From: Prevotella sp.
GTDB taxonomy: Bacteria; Bacteroidota; Bacteroidia; Bacteroidales; Bacteroidaceae
Assembly (NCBI GenBank): GCA_017458005.1
Contig: JAFTGH010000011.1
Coordinates: forward strand, 62,001-126,000
DNA: 64,000 bases
Reading direction: 5' to 3'
Shown: positions 61,862 through 64,000 of the stretch, piece by piece
Position numbering within the stretch: position 1 is the stretch's first letter
Layout of the letters: the number at the start of each line of letters is the position of its first letter
Made by a program: the position numbers and the translations under genes
Notes under the pieces: generated by a model
What the model saw: the letters and a program-made list of their open reading frames with translations, nothing else
Told to the model about the DNA's origin: nothing
Database searches by the model: none

Positions 61862-63793
61862 TTAATTTCTGTAGTTGTGCAACAACTCCTCCACACGAGT
61901 GTTAATCTCGTTGGCGAGTTTCTTGTTTCTTGCACTGAGGTTAGGAATAGCGGAGAGGTCGCCTACGAGAGAGGGCAGTTGCTGCTCCCAGAGTTCGCCG
62001 CTGTTGACAACCTCCAGTTCGGTCGTCAGCATCTGGTTCACCTCCTCTTCCGTAATGTCATACCTCCAGTTCTTTGCCTGGTCTACAGTGACTTTCACAC
62101 CTCCGTTGTTACCCTCGCAACTAACAGGAATGATGGTTACCTCGGGGTGTGTCTTCTGCAGCCACTCAATCTTGCCCTTGCTGTCCTCGAATGACTGCAT
62201 CAGGTAATCAATCGTACAGAAGCGGTTGCTGTTCTTGCCACGGTTGATGGAGTTCTTGAAACAGGTCAGGATGTCGTTATATACCACAACGACAGTAATC
62301 TTGTCGAGTCCTTTAGCCTTGGCACGCTGGATGGTCTTCTCCAAACGGTCAGTACCGCCAGAGAGCGCCGCGTCATAAACCAGTCCCTCATTCTTGAGGT
62401 TTAGTTTGCGTGCCACCGTACTCTTACCACTTGCCGGAGCACCAGTGATAATCGTCATGGTGTTTTTGCCGGCACGAGCGGCACGGTCGAGCATGACGGT
62501 ATACAACTCGTCAACCACCGTTTTCTCTGCGTCACGATAGGCTGTGATGTTGCCGCCATAGTAGCCGATAGGCTGGAAAACGGTACGGAACTCATCGGGA
62601 TCGAGTTTGTTGCCAGCAGTGGCTAGATACTTGTCGATGAGCAGTTGTGTACGAGGCTTCGCCCATTCTGTTGCCTCTGCGTTCAGCAGCGTAGGCTGTG
62701 GAGCCTCGATAGTGTAGCGTGAGGGGTATTTGTTGATACGGTTGTGACGACGGATGTCCATCAACTTCTCCTGGAAGTAGTAACTGTCACCTGGCATCTG
62801 GTAACGGGCATTACCATTGGGATCGGGTTTGAAGAGCATCTCCGACATCTCCCCCTTGTCGACGAAGGTCACCCAGCCACGAGGAGAGAGGTGGTACTCG
62901 TTGTCACCCAATACGGCATTCACCAGACAGTTGGTGTCCCACATGCGCTGGCCAGTGTCACAGGTGTAGTTGGTGTACACAGCCTTGATGGGGTTCCAGT
63001 CTGTATAAGAAAGGTCTACCAGCACATCCTGCGGCAGGTAGTTCATTTTGTCACCGATGTTACTGGGCGACATGATGAGGTCTACTTTCTCAGGGAATTT
63101 GCTGTAGAAGATTGCCGACTGCTTAGAGGCGGCACGCATGTTATAGCCGCTGAGGCTGTCGCCAGCCTCGAAGCGTCCTGACTGGATATACACAGCCTTC
63201 ACCTTCTGCTTGAAGAGTTCCAAACCACTGAGGCTGGAGTACTCGTCACTGCCAGACTCGAAGAGTTGGGAGAGGGTAGTGGCAAAGCCGATGGCAACGA
63301 CTACGATAGAGTTGTCCTCTGCCTTACTGAGCAGTTTACGATAGAGTTTATAGCCGTCAGGCAGTTTCTTGTAGTCCAGTGTGCGCTTGAAGAGGGGAGC
63401 GCCCTGTGCGTCCTTCAAGTCGCAGATACCGTTGTAGGGGATGAAGCAACGAGGGTTCTTCACACCGTTACGCTCCAGTCCTACAGGGATGTCTGGGTGT
63501 CCGTAGTAGTTGTCGAAGATATCCACGATACCAGCGTTCTTCTCGCCCTCGCGGTCTACGATGATACCTTTCAGGTCTACCAGACCATCGTCGATATAGT
63601 GATGAAGCATCATCAAGGCGAAGAGGTCGTCAGTAGAACTACCAAAGTCAGAGTCCAGAATCATCTGGATGGGCTGTACCCTCTTCTGCTGGTGCTGACA
63701 GTCGGCATGCTTGCCTTGGCAGTCAGCATGCTGTGCCTGCATGCCGATGACGGCACACAAGCACAGGATGATGGTTAATGTGATACGTCTCAT
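61862..63793 (-). CDS. Secreted nucleoside hydrolase fused to a P-loop kinase (zeta-like)
   Basis: A 643-residue protein. A signal peptide (1-20) is followed by a short repeat, QHADCQGKHADCQ. Residues 43-330 are a nucleoside-hydrolase domain: DSDFGSSTDD at 47-56 in place of the usual DTDxGxDD, and RMWDTN near 283-288. Residues about 440-600 are a P-loop kinase: ITGAPASGKSTVARKL with Walker A GAPASGKS at 451-458, like zeta-toxin or gluconate-kinase folds. ATP is not expected outside the cytoplasm, so the pairing with a signal peptide is odd. It could cleave nucleosides for uptake by the membrane protein encoded before it (4-bp overlap). Confidence 0.82.
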   Translation of the reverse strand: MRRITLTIILCLCAVIGMQAQHADCQGKHADCQHQQKRVQPIQMILDSDFGSSTDDLFALMMLHHYIDDGLVDLKGIIVDREGEKNAGIVDIFDNYYGHPDIPVGLERNGVKNPRCFIPYNGICDLKDAQGAPLFKRTLDYKKLPDGYKLYRKLLSKAEDNSIVVVAIGFATTLSQLFESGSDEYSSLSGLELFKQKVKAVYIQSGRFEAGDSLSGYNMRAASKQSAIFYSKFPEKVDLIMSPSNIGDKMNYLPQDVLVDLSYTDWNPIKAVYTNYTCDTGQRMWDTNCLVNAVLGDNEYHLSPRGWVTFVDKGEMSEMLFKPDPNGNARYQMPGDSYYFQEKLMDIRRHNRINKYPSRYTIEAPQPTLLNAEATEWAKPRTQLLIDKYLATAGNKLDPDEFRTVFQPIGYYGGNITAYRDAEKTVVDELYTVMLDRAARAGKNTMTIITGAPASGKSTVARKLNLKNEGLVYDAALSGGTDRLEKTIQRAKAKGLDKITVVVVYNDILTCFKNSINRGKNSNRFCTIDYLMQSFEDSKGKIEWLQKTHPEVTIIPVSCEGNNGGVKVTVDQAKNWRYDITEEEVNQMLTTELEVVNSGELWEQQLPSLVGDLSAIPNLSARNKKLANEINTRVEELLHNYRN

Positions 63794-64000
63794 GCCTCAG
63801 TGTTTTCTGTTGGTGCAACAGGTGCTGCGGGCTCAGCAGGAGCGGCAGGTGCTACGGGAGCAGGCTGTGGAGCCGTCTTGTTAGAAGCCTTTGCGGCGAG
63901 TTCCTTCAGTTTGTCCTTGCCCTTGAAGGCGAATACCCATACCAGGAAGCCTGCGATAGCAATCAGGCAGATGGCAAGGATAGGACGATAGAACAGCCAT
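63790..64000 (-). CDS. Membrane protein C-terminus, cut by window edge
   Basis: Seventy codons are visible: a membrane helix (LAICLIAIAGFLVWVFAF), a short basic stretch (KGKDKLKELAAK) and an Ala/Pro-rich tail ending TENTEA. The stop overlaps the next start (ATGA). With a nucleoside hydrolase behind it, a nucleoside transporter is possible, but too little is seen to say. Confidence 0.6.
   Translation of the reverse strand, partial: WLFYRPILAICLIAIAGFLVWVFAFKGKDKLKELAAKASNKTAPQPAPVAPAAPAEPAAPVAPTENTEA

Noticed and set aside
61862-62500. Zeta toxin of a toxin-antitoxin pair
   Set aside because: The kinase is part of a longer secreted fusion and no small antitoxin gene is adjacent.

Overview
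The window looks like a Bacteroidales chromosome, most likely Prevotella or a close relative. The evidence is: repeated Bacteroidetes-type promoters (TTG, 19-20 bp, TAnnTTTG); no Shine-Dalgarno-dependent starts; a tmRNA whose tag ends GENKYALAA; a one-piece hybrid two-component regulator ending in an AraC domain; and Wzi, Wza and Wzz-type export proteins. These assignments come from reading the sequence and recalling protein families. No database search was run.

Region 1 (1-13942, + strand) reads as one transcript. It begins inside a capsule-type acetyltransferase and ends with a nucleotidyltransferase-like protein and a family 4 glycosyltransferase. Between these surface-polysaccharide genes sits a six-gene cassette: a class III nucleotide-cyclase fold that has lost its catalytic residues, an AAA ATPase and an adenosine deaminase that together match the RADAR phage-defence pair (RdrA/RdrB), a 1274-residue STAND-type ATPase with no effector domain, a TIR-domain protein, and a small two-helix membrane protein. 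Junctions are 2-5 bp gaps or overlaps throughout. RADAR joined to a STAND-TIR-membrane module is the leading candidate for an undescribed system.

Region 2 (13949-17958) has a promoter-driven DUF262 plus HEPN pair, a broken IS982 element, a 750-bp gene-free stretch of nested inverted repeats, a WbuC-type cupin and a small unknown gene.

Region 3 (18048-32372, + strand) is a second dense defence-like island. It holds a NYN nuclease with a NACHT ATPase, an unknown acidic protein, a Septu-like ATPase/HNH pair, two polytopic membrane proteins overlapping the Septu-like genes, an ApeA-like HEPN protein, and a 1209-residue membrane/TPR/PIN protein. Gaps are 75 bp or less, and four different nuclease folds occur in it. 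A small helicase-associated-domain gene closes the run.

Region 4 (32484-43838) is core chromosome: a WecA-like glycosylphosphotransferase, a TrpB-type enzyme, a sodium:solute symporter with a hybrid sensor/AraC regulator, glutathione peroxidase with thioredoxin reductase, ribosomal protein L31, a DUF308 membrane protein, a histidine phosphatase and a secreted low-complexity protein.

Region 5 (43974-58902, mostly - strand) is an exopolysaccharide locus with Wza, Wzz, Wzy, Wzx, three glycosyl- or sugar transferases, a heparinase II/III-like lyase and Wzi. A + strand insert interrupts it. The insert carries a DUF6078-like gene, an AAA ATPase flanked by a 125-bp duplication of that gene's 3' end, and a beta-propeller-like protein.

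Region 6 (59049-64000) holds the tmRNA gene, rubredoxin, and a - strand operon of two lipoprotein or anchored proteins, a secreted nucleoside hydrolase fused to a P-loop kinase, and the C-terminus of a membrane protein.
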